Of a DNA stretch of 64,000 nucleotides, positions 1 to 10,839 are shown in pieces. The notes under the pieces are model-generated. The model was not told where the DNA came from. It did no database searches and saw only the letters and a list, made by a program, of their open reading frames with translations. The translations under genes were made by a program, and so were the position numbers. The stretch's first letter is position 1. Each line of letters begins with the position of its first letter. The DNA comes from JAWLGZ01 sp041690635 (GTDB lineage: Bacteria > Pseudomonadota > Gammaproteobacteria > Thiohalomonadales > Thiohalomonadaceae), in the NCBI GenBank assembly GCA_041690635.1, contig JAWLGZ010000001.1, forward strand, positions 868,001 to 932,000. Reading direction: 5' to 3'.

Positions 1-1
1 C

Positions 2-784
2 CTGCGCGAATCCCGTCTGGGCGGGCTGGCGCTCGAACTGCCGGGTGATCCACCGCTTTTCGCCCTTTTTGAGGAGGAGCGGGGGAGCAAGGACCAGGGG
101 GCGATCGTGCTGGTCCATGACAACGGGCGTCACCCGGCCTGGCCGGCAGTGATCGAACCGCTGCGCGCCGGTCTGCCGGAGCACGGCTGGGCGACGCTCT
201 CGATCCACGTGCCTGCCATCACGGAACCCCCGGAGAGTGGCGAGATGGTCGAGCTACTGGATACCACCCGGACACAACTCCAAGCGGCGATCCGCTTCCT
301 CACCGGCCGGGGGTACCGAAACGTGGTGGTGGCCGGACACGGCATGGGGGCGGCGATGGTGACCGATTTTGCCGCTGCCGCGCAGGATGCGGAGATAGTC
401 GGTGTGGTCCTGATCGGTTTGCGCAACTTCGGTGCCACCGATGAGCCCCGGCTCGACACGCCCGCGCTGCTGAGGAACATCCGGGTTTCCCTGCTCGACC
501 TCTACGGCAGCAAGGACCATCCCGACGTGGTGCGCGCCGCCCGCTCGCGGGTCAGCGCGGTACAGGCGGGCCCCCTCTCCACCGGCCAGTATGCGCGCGG
601 CGGCGTGACCCATTTCGACATCGAGCCGGGGGAGGCGGTCTTCCGCCAGATTCGTTTCGAGGGTGCCGACCACGATTTCACCGGGCTGGCGCCCGAACTT
701 CTTAAGACGGTGCGCGGCTGGCTCGAACGACACGCCGCCGGCATGCGCATCACCACCAACACAGCAAAACCGAGAGGAAAGTAA
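2..784 (+). CDS. DUF3530 family alpha/beta-hydrolase-like protein (5' partial)
   Basis: The reading frame is open from base 2 with no stop upstream of the first GTG at 107, so the gene begins before the window; the visible part reads into the hydrolase fold around 100-130 (strand followed by HDNGRHP, where related proteins have an HG-type oxyanion turn). A nucleophile-elbow-like GHGMGAA segment lies near 345, but the expected Ser is replaced by His-Gly-Met, so catalysis is doubtful. The C-terminal GADHDF resembles the His-bearing end of DUF3530 proteins. Its stop abuts the next ATG (785), so it is probably co-transcribed with the CopD-like gene. No function is known for this family. Confidence 0.75.
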   Translation: MRESRLGGLALELPGDPPLFALFEEERGSKDQGAIVLVHDNGRHPAWPAVIEPLRAGLPEHGWATLSIHVPAITEPPESGEMVELLDTTRTQLQAAIRFLTGRGYRNVVVAGHGMGAAMVTDFAAAAQDAEIVGVVLIGLRNFGATDEPRLDTPALLRNIRVSLLDLYGSKDHPDVVRAARSRVSAVQAGPLSTGQYARGGVTHFDIEPGEAVFRQIRFEGADHDFTGLAPELLKTVRGWLERHAAGMRITTNTAKPRGK

Positions 785-1249
785 ATGAGTTACGCCATCG
801 CCCTGCACGCCCTCGCCGCCCTGGTCTGGGTTGGCGGCATGTTCTTCGCCTGGATGGTGCTGCGGCCGGTTGCCGCCGCAGGACTGGAACCGTCCCAGCG
901 CCTGCCGCTGTGGGCCGGCTGTTTCGACCGCTTCTTTCCGTGGGTCTGGGGTGCGGTGGTGCTGCTGCCGGCCACCGGTTACTGGATCATCTTCGGTGTC
1001 TTCGGCGGAATGGGGAACGTCGGCCTGCACGTGCATGTGATGAACGGCCTGGCGTTCATCATGATCGCGCTCTTCGTCGCGCTGTATTTCCTCCCTTACC
1101 GTCAGCTCAAGCGGGCGGTCGCCGCCGCGGACTGGGCCGAAGGGGCAAAGCGGCTCGCCGCCATTCGCCGCATCGTCGGCATCAATCTACTCATTGGTCT
1201 CACCACGGTCGTGGTCGCGAGCGGGGGCCGCTGGTTCGCCGGATTCTGA
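785..1249 (+). CDS. CopD-like integral membrane protein
   Basis: A 154-residue protein with four predicted membrane helices, beginning with a helix that carries the LHALAALVWVGGMFF pattern typical of CopD/YeeX-like copper-resistance D domain proteins. His8, and His residues in a HVHVMNG stretch near residue 80, could bind heme or metal as in CopD/cytochrome b-like folds. The ATG follows directly after the stop of the DUF3530 gene, with a GAGAGGAAAG ribosome site. The 3' end overlaps the convergent MscS gene by about 63 bases. A role in copper uptake or small-molecule transport is family inference only. Confidence 0.7.
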   Translation: MSYAIALHALAALVWVGGMFFAWMVLRPVAAAGLEPSQRLPLWAGCFDRFFPWVWGAVVLLPATGYWIIFGVFGGMGNVGLHVHVMNGLAFIMIALFVALYFLPYRQLKRAVAAADWAEGAKRLAAIRRIVGINLLIGLTTVVVASGGRWFAGF

Positions 1250-3526
1250 AGCGGGCCAGGATTTGATGTAGATATCCCGTTTCGAGAACGGTATTTCGAT
1301 GCCGTGTGCGCGGAAGGCGTGGTCGATGGCGAAATTGAGATCGCTGGTGACCGTCAGCCGGTTGTCCACGTTCTGGACGTAGCCGCGTAGCTCGAACTCC
1401 AGCGCACTGTTGCCGAAGCGGCGGAACAGGACATAGGGATCCGGGAGCGGTCCGCCCGTCAGCACCTCCGGGTGGGCCCGCGCCACCTCCAGCAGCACCT
1501 CTTTCACTTTCTTGGTGTCGCTGCCGTAGGCAACCCCCACCGGCACCACGACGCGACCGTAGGGATCGCGCAGCATCCAGTTGGTGACCTGGTGGGAGAT
1601 CAACTCGGAGTTGGGGACAATGACGTCGGCCCGGTCGAAGGTCTGGATCTGGGTGGAGCGGATGGAGATACGCTTGACGTACCCCTCGGTCTCCCCCACC
1701 ACCACCCAGTCGCCGGTCTTCACCGGCCGCTCGAATAGCAGGATCAGGCCGGAGACGAAGTTGTTGACGATGTTCTGCAGACCGAAGCCGATACCCACCG
1801 AGAGCGCACCGGCGATGATCGCCAGGTTGCCGAAATCCATGCCGGCGACCGCCAGCGCCAGCACCACCGCCACCCCGACCACCAGGTAACCGGAGATGGT
1901 GACCATCGCCTCGCGGGCGCCCCGTTCCATGTAGGTGCGGCGCAGCCAATGCTTTTCCATCCGGGTGCGGAGCCAGCGGCTGATGGGCAAAAGCAGCGCC
2001 AGAATCAGGAACGCCAGCAGGATGCGGGAGGGATTGACGTGCAGCGAACCGAGAGAGAAGCCCTCGACGAAGAAGGCCCTTGTCTCCTTCAGTGCCCCTT
2101 CGGAGAAGCCCCACACCGTCAGCACCGCCAGGCCGACCGCCGCCCACACCGCCACGGTGGTCAGGAAGCGCAGCCAGGTGAGCCCGGGGAATGGCGCCAG
2201 CGGCGCCAGGCCGAGGAAACGCCGGATCTCCCGGTGCCAGCGGCGCACGCCGCTGTCGAGCCCGTCGTAGAGGTCGTGGAACAGCCGGCTGATCAGAAGC
2301 CCGAAACCCGCCACCAGCAGGGTGCCCAGCATGCCCTGGAGCAGGAAAATGGAAAGGTTGCGGTAGCCGGCCCACTCGGCGCCGACGATGCCGATCAACA
2401 GCAGCATGACCCCGAACCGCAGCCAGCCCAGTTCCGCAAACAGCGGTAGCCGGCCGAACAGCCAGATCACCCAGATCAGATTCAGCGCCAGTACCCCGGA
2501 GAAGACCGCCCTCGCCAACAGCAGGGCAGGTTCGGGCAGGCTCTGCCACAGCACGGTGGAAAAGAGCAGGTAGCCGAGATAGACCAGCAGTGCCAGCAGC
2601 TGCAGGCGGCGGGCGAGACTGCGGGAGAGCCCCTCCTCCAGATTCAGGAACGGCTCCGCCGGCATTGGCGGCGCGAGGAAGAACTGCACCGTTGCGATGA
2701 GCAGGAAGTAGACCGGCAGGCCGTAGGCGACCAGACCGACGAAGGGCACCCGGGCGCCTTCGACAAACAGCCAGATGAGACCGGCGACCGAGGCACTGAC
2801 CAGAATATTCCGGGCATGGCGGGCCAGGGTGCTCAGGCCGGCACGCCGCAGCCGTCCGGAAAACGAGAGCGGCGGGGCTCGTGCAGCCAGCCGCCAGAGA
2901 ATACGCGCACGCAGCCACAGGGCCGCTCCCGCCGAGCCCAACGCCACCAGTCCCAGCACCACCCACATGCCGGGGCTCAAGTGAGTCACACCGCTGTGTT
3001 CGGCGATGAAGTCGCGTGTTCCGTCCAGCCAGTCCCCGGACTGCACCCAGTTGTCGGCAACCAGGGTGTGGATCTGGGGGCCACGTGCCAGGAGGTGACG
3101 GGCCAGGATCTCCTGCCGGCGCTGATCGATGCGCTTGAGCACCTCCTCGCCACGCAGCAGCAGCAACCGGCAACTCGCCAACTGCTTCTCCACCGCGGCC
3201 CGCTCATTCTCAACTGCCCGGCGCTTGCCGGTAACCGCCGAGTCCTCCCCTTCAACCCGTGGCCCCAGCGTTTCGAGGTCCTTCCTGAGCTGTTCCAGCC
3301 GCCGATCGGCACCGGTGACACAAATCCGCGCCTCCTCGCGAAACCCGGTGGTCTGCTGCGACCAGGTTGCAAGCGCCGCTGCGTCCGACTCGCGCCCAAG
3401 CACCTGGTCGATACCATCGAGGACCTGCGTAACCTCTTTCGCCTTGCTCTGTGGCAGAAACTCCTGGGCTTCAGCCACGCCCAAGGCGATGAAAAGGACC
3501 ATCAGCAGGAAAAAGCGCCGGCTCAT
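1187..3526 (-). CDS. MscS-family mechanosensitive ion channel with large periplasmic domain
   Basis: 779 residues. An N-terminal signal peptide (about residues 1-20, ending AEAQ) leads to a periplasmic helical region with charged coiled-coil character (20-170). About ten membrane helices follow. The last carries the glycine/alanine-rich MscS pore helix (GALSVGIGFGLQNIVNNF region, near 565-600), then the MscS beta domain and the alpha/beta C-terminal vestibule to residue 760. The architecture resembles MscK/YbiO-type channels that release osmolytes on hypo-osmotic shock. The stop (TAG) lies inside the 3' end of the CopD-like gene. Its gene stands alone; nothing in the flanks shows how it is controlled. 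Confidence 0.88.
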   Translation of the reverse strand: MSRRFFLLMVLFIALGVAEAQEFLPQSKAKEVTQVLDGIDQVLGRESDAAALATWSQQTTGFREEARICVTGADRRLEQLRKDLETLGPRVEGEDSAVTGKRRAVENERAAVEKQLASCRLLLLRGEEVLKRIDQRRQEILARHLLARGPQIHTLVADNWVQSGDWLDGTRDFIAEHSGVTHLSPGMWVVLGLVALGSAGAALWLRARILWRLAARAPPLSFSGRLRRAGLSTLARHARNILVSASVAGLIWLFVEGARVPFVGLVAYGLPVYFLLIATVQFFLAPPMPAEPFLNLEEGLSRSLARRLQLLALLVYLGYLLFSTVLWQSLPEPALLLARAVFSGVLALNLIWVIWLFGRLPLFAELGWLRFGVMLLLIGIVGAEWAGYRNLSIFLLQGMLGTLLVAGFGLLISRLFHDLYDGLDSGVRRWHREIRRFLGLAPLAPFPGLTWLRFLTTVAVWAAVGLAVLTVWGFSEGALKETRAFFVEGFSLGSLHVNPSRILLAFLILALLLPISRWLRTRMEKHWLRRTYMERGAREAMVTISGYLVVGVAVVLALAVAGMDFGNLAIIAGALSVGIGFGLQNIVNNFVSGLILLFERPVKTGDWVVVGETEGYVKRISIRSTQIQTFDRADVIVPNSELISHQVTNWMLRDPYGRVVVPVGVAYGSDTKKVKEVLLEVARAHPEVLTGGPLPDPYVLFRRFGNSALEFELRGYVQNVDNRLTVTSDLNFAIDHAFRAHGIEIPFSKRDIYIKSWPASESGEPAAPARDHDRGETNE

Positions 3527-3674
3527 CGCACACGGTTCTTAACTTTCGGGAACCGGCAGTTTACCCCTACATAGAGGAACGGAGGAAACAGTGTGCTCGG
3601 CAAGTGTGAAGTGGGTCGGAGTCGCCCCGGATCTGCACGGCCCCGGCATCCCGGTTCAGATGAAGCCGATCCGG

Positions 3675-4082
3675 TCACCCCGTCAGCACGGTCTCCGCGA
3701 ACCGGTTGAGGCTGCGCACCATCTCCTCCGAATAACGCTTCGACAGCTTGTCACACAGCACGGAGAGGTCGGCGCGCGCCACCTGCAGTTTGTTCCGTCC
3801 CGACGCGGTCAGCTGCAGGTGGAAGGATCGCCGATCGGCGGGGTTTTCCTCCATCCTGAGGACGCCATCCTTAATCAGTTCGTTGATCATCACGCTTGCC
3901 GAGGCACGGGTGATATTGAGCTTACGGCTCAATTGCGTGACCGTTGCCTGATCGTCGCCGTCGATGAGATCCAGCAACCGATACTGGGTCGTTCGCACCC
4001 CGGAATACATCAGCGAAATCGATACGTTTCGCTCCAGTTGCCGTAGCGCGACCAACAAGCCAACCACATCCAGACGTTCCAT
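3675..4082 (-). CDS. MarR-family transcriptional regulator
   Basis: A 135-residue winged-helix regulator. The start at 4082 (MERLDVVG) is chosen over a 36-residue upstream extension because an AGGGC ribosome site precedes it and the family begins there. The wHTH runs through residues 38-100: a helix with ATVTQLSRKLNITRASAS recognition features, then a wing with ENPADRRSFHLQLT, which has the DxRS wing signature of MarR. Terminal helices form the dimer interface. It is divergent from the DsrE2-like gene, and a perfect 5-5-5 inverted repeat sits 17 bases upstream of its start, so autoregulation and control of the neighbour are likely. The ligand is unknown. Confidence 0.85.
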   Translation of the reverse strand: MERLDVVGLLVALRQLERNVSISLMYSGVRTTQYRLLDLIDGDDQATVTQLSRKLNITRASASVMINELIKDGVLRMEENPADRRSFHLQLTASGRNKLQVARADLSVLCDKLSKRYSEEMVRSLNRFAETVLTG

Positions 4083-4098
4083 GAAGCCCTGTCCGTTC

Positions 4099-4113
4099 GT
4101 TAGGCAAACTAAC
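4099..4113. promoter_or_regulatory. Palindromic operator candidate for the MarR regulator
   Basis: The sequence GTTAG-GCAAA-CTAAC is a perfect inverted repeat with five-base arms and a five-base centre. It lies just upstream of the marR start codon and within the divergent intergenic region, the usual location for MarR-family operators. Binding is inferred. Confidence 0.5.
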
Positions 4114-4154
4114 AAAATATTTCTATTGGTAATCGACCTGCATCGTTTTCTAAA

Positions 4155-4182
4155 TTGATAAACGCAGGTGCTTGAATATATG
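4155..4182 (+). promoter_or_regulatory. Sigma70-like promoter candidate for the DsrE2-like gene
   Basis: TTGATA (4155-4160), a 16-base spacer, and TATATG (4177-4182) in an AT-rich patch that stands out from the GC-rich surroundings. It would give a leader of roughly 75 bases ahead of the ATG at 4265. Match quality is moderate and there is no experimental support. Confidence 0.4.
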
Positions 4183-4264
4183 AAAGGCACCCGAAACAGT
4201 CAAACCGAGCATCCCGACAACGGTGCACGTGCCACTTCATTCCGGGGAATCAAAGGAGCCTTCG

Positions 4265-4834
4265 ATGTCTACTGTCGCAAACCTTCAGGCCGTACCGGCC
4301 GACCCGTCCGCCGCCCGGCTCGCCCAACTGGAAGCAACGGTGGCCGAGCTGGAAAAGCGTGTCCCAGAGGACAAGGTGTCGATCATCCTGCTGTCCGGCG
4401 AATTCGACAAAGCGATGGCCGCCTTCATGATGGCCAACGGCGCCGTCGCCATGGGCATGGAGGTGTCGATGTTCTTCACGTTCTGGGGCTGCAGCGCGAT
4501 CAAGAAGGGGCGGAAGCTGCGGGGCAAGAAACTCACCCACAAGCTGATCAACATCATGCTGCCGGGCAGCAGTCGCGATCTCGCCCCCTCAAAGATGTCG
4601 TTCGGCGGGATCGGGCGAAAGTTTTTCGACTACATGATGAAGGGGGAGATGGCATCCCTCGAAGAGCAGATCGAACTGGCAAAAGAGGCGGGGGTGCAGT
4701 TTCAGATCTGTGCGCCCTCGCTCGGCCTGATGGGCTTCGATGCCGACGAATGGGTGGTTCCGGTGGATGTCTGCGGCGTGGCGGCGATGTACGGAACGGC
4801 TCTGAAGGCACGTACCGCCTATTTCATCTCCTGA
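4265..4834 (+). CDS. DsrE/DsrF/DrsH-like (DsrE2-type) sulfur-carrier family protein
   Basis: 189 residues; the ATG at 4265 follows AAAGGAG. Residues 1-32 form a short helix, then a Rossmann-like DsrE fold starts at KVSIILLSGEFDKA. Cys76 in FWGCSAIKKG is at the position of the conserved sulfur-binding cysteine in DsrE2/DsrE3 proteins; Cys149 and Cys170 are further candidates. Such proteins act as cytoplasmic sulfurtransferases or sulfur carriers, often with TusA and rhodanese in sulfur oxidisers; neither partner is present here. The divergent MarR gene is the probable regulator. Confidence 0.82.
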   Translation: MSTVANLQAVPADPSAARLAQLEATVAELEKRVPEDKVSIILLSGEFDKAMAAFMMANGAVAMGMEVSMFFTFWGCSAIKKGRKLRGKKLTHKLINIMLPGSSRDLAPSKMSFGGIGRKFFDYMMKGEMASLEEQIELAKEAGVQFQICAPSLGLMGFDADEWVVPVDVCGVAAMYGTALKARTAYFIS

Positions 4835-4879
4835 TCGCGGAAGGCGCCGCGCAGGAGTCCGTCACCACTGGAACAGGCT

Positions 4880-4900
4880 GCCCCGGCCGGAGGCCGGGGC
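4880..4900. terminator. GC-rich hairpin between convergent dsrE2-like and typA genes
   Basis: A perfect nine-base-pair stem GCCCCGGCC / GGCCGGGGC around a GGA loop, between two convergent genes. Neither side has a long T tract, so it may be a weak bidirectional terminator or an RNA 3' end stabiliser. Confidence 0.45.
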
Positions 4901-4909
4901 ATGTTCGAT

Positions 4910-6727
<1,818 letters not shown>

Positions 6728-7056
6728 AAAGGGGTACCGGAAGGGGTAAATGGCGGCGGATTCTACCTTAAAACAGTGCAATTTACAGGCACGGCCCAGT
6801 GAAACGTTGCGTTAGCGGTTTCTCGGTAATCCTCAGCCGCCCGGAAACTACGCATATTGGGGGGTGGGTTTCACTGTAGCCGGGGGGCGGGCCGGCGCGC
6901 AGCGGCGGCGAAATCCACCGTCGAAACCGGCGGTTGCACCAATTGAGCCGAAATCAGGCGGGGTGGTGCCCGCCCGTACCCCGCGGCAACCGGCTGCTAC
7001 AGTTTGGCAGGACCGCCACCGGCGGCTATCGGTCACACTCGTCAACGGATTCTCGA
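6728..7056. other. Intergenic region between divergent typA and the T2SS operon
   Basis: About 330 bases without a convincing gene. It must hold the divergent promoters for typA and gspE. On the minus strand a TAGAAT -10-like hexamer (6760-6765) stands in the only AT-richer patch; no good -35 was found. The gspE-proximal half is very GC-rich and shows no clear promoter. Confidence 0.5.
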
Positions 7057-8763
7057 ATGATGACCCAGGCAGTCACCACGGGCGCGATCGCCGGCAATCG
7101 ATTCACCAGCGACAAGGCGCCCGACCTGCTCGGTTTCCTCACCGAAGAGGGGCTCCTCACCGCGGCAGATCGGCTTCGGGTGGACCGCTTGTACCGGGAA
7201 CAGCCCGACGGGCAGAGTCTGTCCCTGTTGCTGTACCGGCTCGGTGTCGTGCGCGAACGTGACCTGGTGCAGGCGCTCGCGCGTTTCACCGGACTCGAAC
7301 CGGCGGAGCGACACGGGTTTCCGGAGCACACCTGGAGCGACGAACGCATCCCCGCCGCATTCCTCCGTGAACACCGCCTGATGCCTATCGCGGAGAGCGG
7401 AGAGGGTCTATGGGTCGCGCTTGCTGACCCGCTGGACGAGTACGGCCCGCGTGCCCTCAGTCTCGCCCTCGGTCGTCCAGTCTTGCGTACCGTTGCCTCT
7501 CCCGCCGCCATCGAGGCCGCCCTTGCAGAGACCAGTGAGGAACCGGGGACCCTGCCAAACACCTCCGCCACGCCGGGAGAAGAGGAGATCGATCACCTGC
7601 GTGACCTGGCCAGCGAGGCGCCGGTGATTCAGGCAGCAAACCACATCCTGCGCTTCGCGGTCGAGGCAAGCGCTTCAGATATCCATGTGGAGCCGTTCGA
7701 GTCCTCACTCAAGGTGCGTTACCGGGTGGACGGATTACTGCGCGAGGGGGCCGCCCCGCCGGCACACCTCGCCCCGGCGTTGGTGTCACGCATCAAGATT
7801 CTCGCCGGGCTGGATATCGCGGAACGGCGCCTTCCGCAGGATGGCAGCATTCGTCTGCGGTTGCAGGGAAAGGATTTGGACATGCGCGTTTCCACCGTGC
7901 CGACACTGCACGGCGAAAGCGTGGTGATACGACTGCTCAACCGGGACGCCGTGTTGCTTGATCTTGAACAACTCGGATTCACACCCGCCGCGCTGGAAGC
8001 GCTCAAGGACGCCCTGGCCCGACCTCACGGATTGATTTTGGTCACCGGCCCGACCGGCAGCGGCAAGACGACTACCCTCTACACCGCGCTCAACCGGCTC
8101 AACACACCGGAGCGGAAGATCATCACCGTCGAGGATCCGATCGAGTACCAGCTCGACGGCATCAACCAGATCCAGGCCAGACCCTCCATCGGGCTGGTGT
8201 TCGCCAACGCCCTCCGCGCCATCGTGCGTCAGGACCCGGACGTGATCATGGTCGGCGAAATGCGCGACCTGGAGACTGCGCGCATCTGTGTGCAATCGGC
8301 GCTGACCGGACACCTGGTCCTCTCCACCCTGCACACCAACAGCGCGGCCGGCGCGATTACCCGGCTTCTGGAGATGGGCCTCGAGGAGTACCTGCTCGCA
8401 TCGACCATCAATCTGGTGGTGGGGCAACGGCTGGTGCGCACGCTCTGCCCGCATTGCCGGGTGCAGATACCGATACCCGCCGAGCTGACCGCGCAGATGC
8501 CAGTCGCAGACGGGTTCGTCTACCGGGCGGTGGGGTGTGACCGGTGTGACGGCTCCGGCTATCGGGGCCGTGCGGTGATCCTGGAGACACTGGTGATGAG
8601 CGACGCAGTGACCCAGGCGGTACTGCAGCGGCGCACGACAGCGGCGATCGAGTCCATTGCCGTCAGCGAGGGAATGACAACCCTGCATGCCGACGGCCGG
8701 CGCAAGGTGCTCGCCGGGGTGACCTCACTGGAGGAGGTCCACCGCGTAACTCAGGAGGCGTGA
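7057..8763 (+). CDS. gspE: Type II secretion system ATPase GspE
   Basis: 568 residues from the ATG at 7057 (a second ATG at 7060 is equally possible; both lack a strong ribosome site). N-terminal T2SSE_N-type domain (about 20-150), then the ATPase with Walker A GPTGSGKTTT near residue 331, an Asp box, Walker B region near 390-400 (RQDPDVIMVGEMRD) and the His box STLHTNSA. A tetracysteine zinc motif, CPHC (about 464) and CDRC (about 495), is typical of GspE. The cytoplasmic hexamer powers pseudopilus assembly with GspL and GspF. It is the first gene of an eleven-gene operon and overlaps gspF by four bases. Confidence 0.96.
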   Translation: MMTQAVTTGAIAGNRFTSDKAPDLLGFLTEEGLLTAADRLRVDRLYREQPDGQSLSLLLYRLGVVRERDLVQALARFTGLEPAERHGFPEHTWSDERIPAAFLREHRLMPIAESGEGLWVALADPLDEYGPRALSLALGRPVLRTVASPAAIEAALAETSEEPGTLPNTSATPGEEEIDHLRDLASEAPVIQAANHILRFAVEASASDIHVEPFESSLKVRYRVDGLLREGAAPPAHLAPALVSRIKILAGLDIAERRLPQDGSIRLRLQGKDLDMRVSTVPTLHGESVVIRLLNRDAVLLDLEQLGFTPAALEALKDALARPHGLILVTGPTGSGKTTTLYTALNRLNTPERKIITVEDPIEYQLDGINQIQARPSIGLVFANALRAIVRQDPDVIMVGEMRDLETARICVQSALTGHLVLSTLHTNSAAGAITRLLEMGLEEYLLASTINLVVGQRLVRTLCPHCRVQIPIPAELTAQMPVADGFVYRAVGCDRCDGSGYRGRAVILETLVMSDAVTQAVLQRRTTAAIESIAVSEGMTTLHADGRRKVLAGVTSLEEVHRVTQEA

Positions 8764-9959
8764 CCGTGCCCACCTACCGGTACAAGGCGGTCGCCCCCAA
8801 CGGGGAGCTGATGGAAGGCGAGATGGAGGGCACCGAGCGAGGCGACATCATCCGTGCATTGCAGGCGCTCGGTCGCGTGCCGATCCAGGCTGAGCTACTG
8901 CGCGCCCCTACTCGCCTGGCGGCACCCCGGGCGGGCACGCGGCTGAATCTGCCCGCATTCACCCAGGAGATGGCCTCCCTTCTCGGCGCCGGTGTTCCAC
9001 TCGACCGGGCACTTGGGATCATGCGTGAGACGCGCGGCCGTGCCGCTCCGTGGCTGTCGGAGATCCACGACGCGGTACGTGGCGGTGCGGCACTCTCCGC
9101 CACGCTGGAGGGCCAACCGCACCGGTTCTCACCCTTCTACGTCAATATGGTGCGTACCGGGGAAACGGCCGGCGTACTGGACCGGGTGTTGGCACGTCTG
9201 GCAGAACAGCTCGAATGCCGCAAGCGAATGCGCGAGCAGTTGCTCACCGCATTGACCTATCCGGCCATTCTGCTGGTCGTCTCGATCGCCTCGCTCACCC
9301 TGGTGCTGACGTTGGTGGTGCCTCGCTTCGAGCCGCTGTTCGCTGATCTGGGCGACGCACTTCCCCTCAGCACACAACTGGTGCTTTCGGCCAGTAACAC
9401 ACTGCTTACCTACGGCTGGATCGCACCGCTTCCCCTCATCGGCCTGGCCGCCTTGCTGCTGCGCTGGCGCCTCGGCTCCACGGGACGCCAGCGCATTGAC
9501 GAGCTGCTCCTGCGCCTGCCGATTGTCGGCGAACTCATCCGTACCGTCGAAGCGGCCCGTTTCGGACAGAGCCTCGGCCTGCTGCTGGAGAGCGGCATTC
9601 CCCTGCCACGGGCACTGCCGATCGCCCGGGGGACACTTTTCAACCGTGCCGTTCGGGTCGCGGTGGAACAGGCGTCCGAGCGGCTCAAGGCCGGCGGTAC
9701 TCTCGGTGCGACACTGACGCAGACCGGCGTATTTCCCGTGCTCGCCCTGCAGTTGATCCGCATCGGCGAGGAGACCGGACGCCTGGATACCCTGCTGCAA
9801 CGTAGCGCGGAACTGCTCGAACGGGAGACCGCCGCCACCGTTCGCAGGATGCTCACCATTCTGGAGCCGGCCCTGATCGTCGGACTCGGTATGTTGATCG
9901 CCGGGATCATCCTTTCGCTGATGGCGGCGATTGTCAGCGTCAACGATGTACCAATCTGA
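8760..9959 (+). CDS. gspF: Type II secretion system inner membrane protein GspF
   Basis: 399 residues, GTG start overlapping the gspE stop (GTGA). Two T2SSF domains (about 65-190 and 270-390) alternate with three membrane helices (about 165-190, 215-240, 370-395), the standard GspF/PilC layout. The N-terminus YRYKAVAPNGELMEGEMEG is the characteristic cytosolic start. GspF is the polytopic platform protein contacting GspE and GspL. An alternative GTG two codons downstream exists. Confidence 0.95.
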   Translation: MTVPTYRYKAVAPNGELMEGEMEGTERGDIIRALQALGRVPIQAELLRAPTRLAAPRAGTRLNLPAFTQEMASLLGAGVPLDRALGIMRETRGRAAPWLSEIHDAVRGGAALSATLEGQPHRFSPFYVNMVRTGETAGVLDRVLARLAEQLECRKRMREQLLTALTYPAILLVVSIASLTLVLTLVVPRFEPLFADLGDALPLSTQLVLSASNTLLTYGWIAPLPLIGLAALLLRWRLGSTGRQRIDELLLRLPIVGELIRTVEAARFGQSLGLLLESGIPLPRALPIARGTLFNRAVRVAVEQASERLKAGGTLGATLTQTGVFPVLALQLIRIGEETGRLDTLLQRSAELLERETAATVRRMLTILEPALIVGLGMLIAGIILSLMAAIVSVNDVPI

Positions 9960-9981
9960 AACGCGAACCCAAGGAGTGATC

Positions 9982-10404
9982 ATGGAGAGAGGAACGCCAC
10001 GGAACGGTTTCACCCTGCTCGAACTGCTGGTGGTGCTGGTTATCCTGGGGCTGCTGGCCAGCCTGGTCGGCCCGCGTGTGATGAAACATGTAGGTGATTC
10101 GAAAAGCCGCACCGCGGTGCTTCAAATCCAGGATCTTGGCACTGCGCTCGACATCTACCGCCTGGAGGTGGGCGGCTACCCCACCACCGAACAGGGCTTG
10201 CGCGCCCTGGTGGAGGCGCCGGGCGAGGTCATTGGCTGGGCCGGCCCATATCTGAAGAAGAGCACTATCCGCAAGGACCCGTGGGGGCGTGACTATCACT
10301 ACCGTGCACCAGGGCGTCATGGTCCCTACGACCTGTTCTCGCTCGGTGCGGACAACCGCGAAGGGGGCGAGGGGGAAGACGCGGACGTGGTCTCCTGGGA
10401 GTGA
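9982..10404 (+). CDS. gspG: Type II secretion major pseudopilin GspG
   Basis: 140 residues from the ATG at 9982, which has an AAGGAGTG site; a longer frame from 9931 overlaps gspF and is rejected. Short basic leader ending NG, then the prepilin peptidase site before FTLLELLVV with Glu5, a hydrophobic alpha-helix, and the GspG C-terminal region with GGYPTTEQGL, KDPWGRDYHY and GPYDLFSLGAD, which includes the conserved calcium-binding loop area. It forms the main pseudopilus shaft. Prepilin peptidase GspO/PilD is not in this window and must be supplied from elsewhere. Confidence 0.96.
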   Translation: MERGTPRNGFTLLELLVVLVILGLLASLVGPRVMKHVGDSKSRTAVLQIQDLGTALDIYRLEVGGYPTTEQGLRALVEAPGEVIGWAGPYLKKSTIRKDPWGRDYHYRAPGRHGPYDLFSLGADNREGGEGEDADVVSWE

Positions 10405-10407
10405 GAC

Positions 10408-10839
10408 GTGCGGCGACTCCGACCGCTTCACGGCTTCACCTTGATCGAGCTGCTCCTGGTGCTGACGATCACCGCCGCCGTCCTCACGGTCGCCGCGCCG
10501 GCGTTCTATCGCGCACTCGACGGCATACGCCTGCGCGACACCACGCTGCAGGTCTCGGCAGCCCTGCGCACGGCCCGTGCCCGTGCCATCGACGAACGCA
10601 GTACGGTCCACTTCGTCGCCGACCGCGACACCGGCTTCGGCATGGCCGGGACCGAACCGCGCATTCCCCCCGCCGGGGTGAAAGTGACGGTTTCGCCCGC
10701 CCAACAGGGGATCCGGTTTCTGGCCGACGGCACCTCCTCCGGCGGCAAGGTGATGATCGATGACGGCAATCACAGCTACCGCATCGAGGTGGCACCCATC
10801 ACTGGACAGATCGGCGAGCCCCGGGAGGAGCTTCCGTGA
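10408..10839 (+). CDS. gspH: Type II secretion minor pseudopilin GspH
   Basis: 143 residues with a GTG start three bases after gspG. Leader of nine residues ending HG, cleavage before FTLIELLLVL with Glu5. The rest matches the GspH/FimT fold, beta-rich with QGIRFLADGTSSGGKVMI. Minor pseudopilins H-I-J-K form the tip that initiates the pseudopilus and contacts substrate. Its stop overlaps the gspI start. Confidence 0.92.
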   Translation: MRRLRPLHGFTLIELLLVLTITAAVLTVAAPAFYRALDGIRLRDTTLQVSAALRTARARAIDERSTVHFVADRDTGFGMAGTEPRIPPAGVKVTVSPAQQGIRFLADGTSSGGKVMIDDGNHSYRIEVAPITGQIGEPREELP

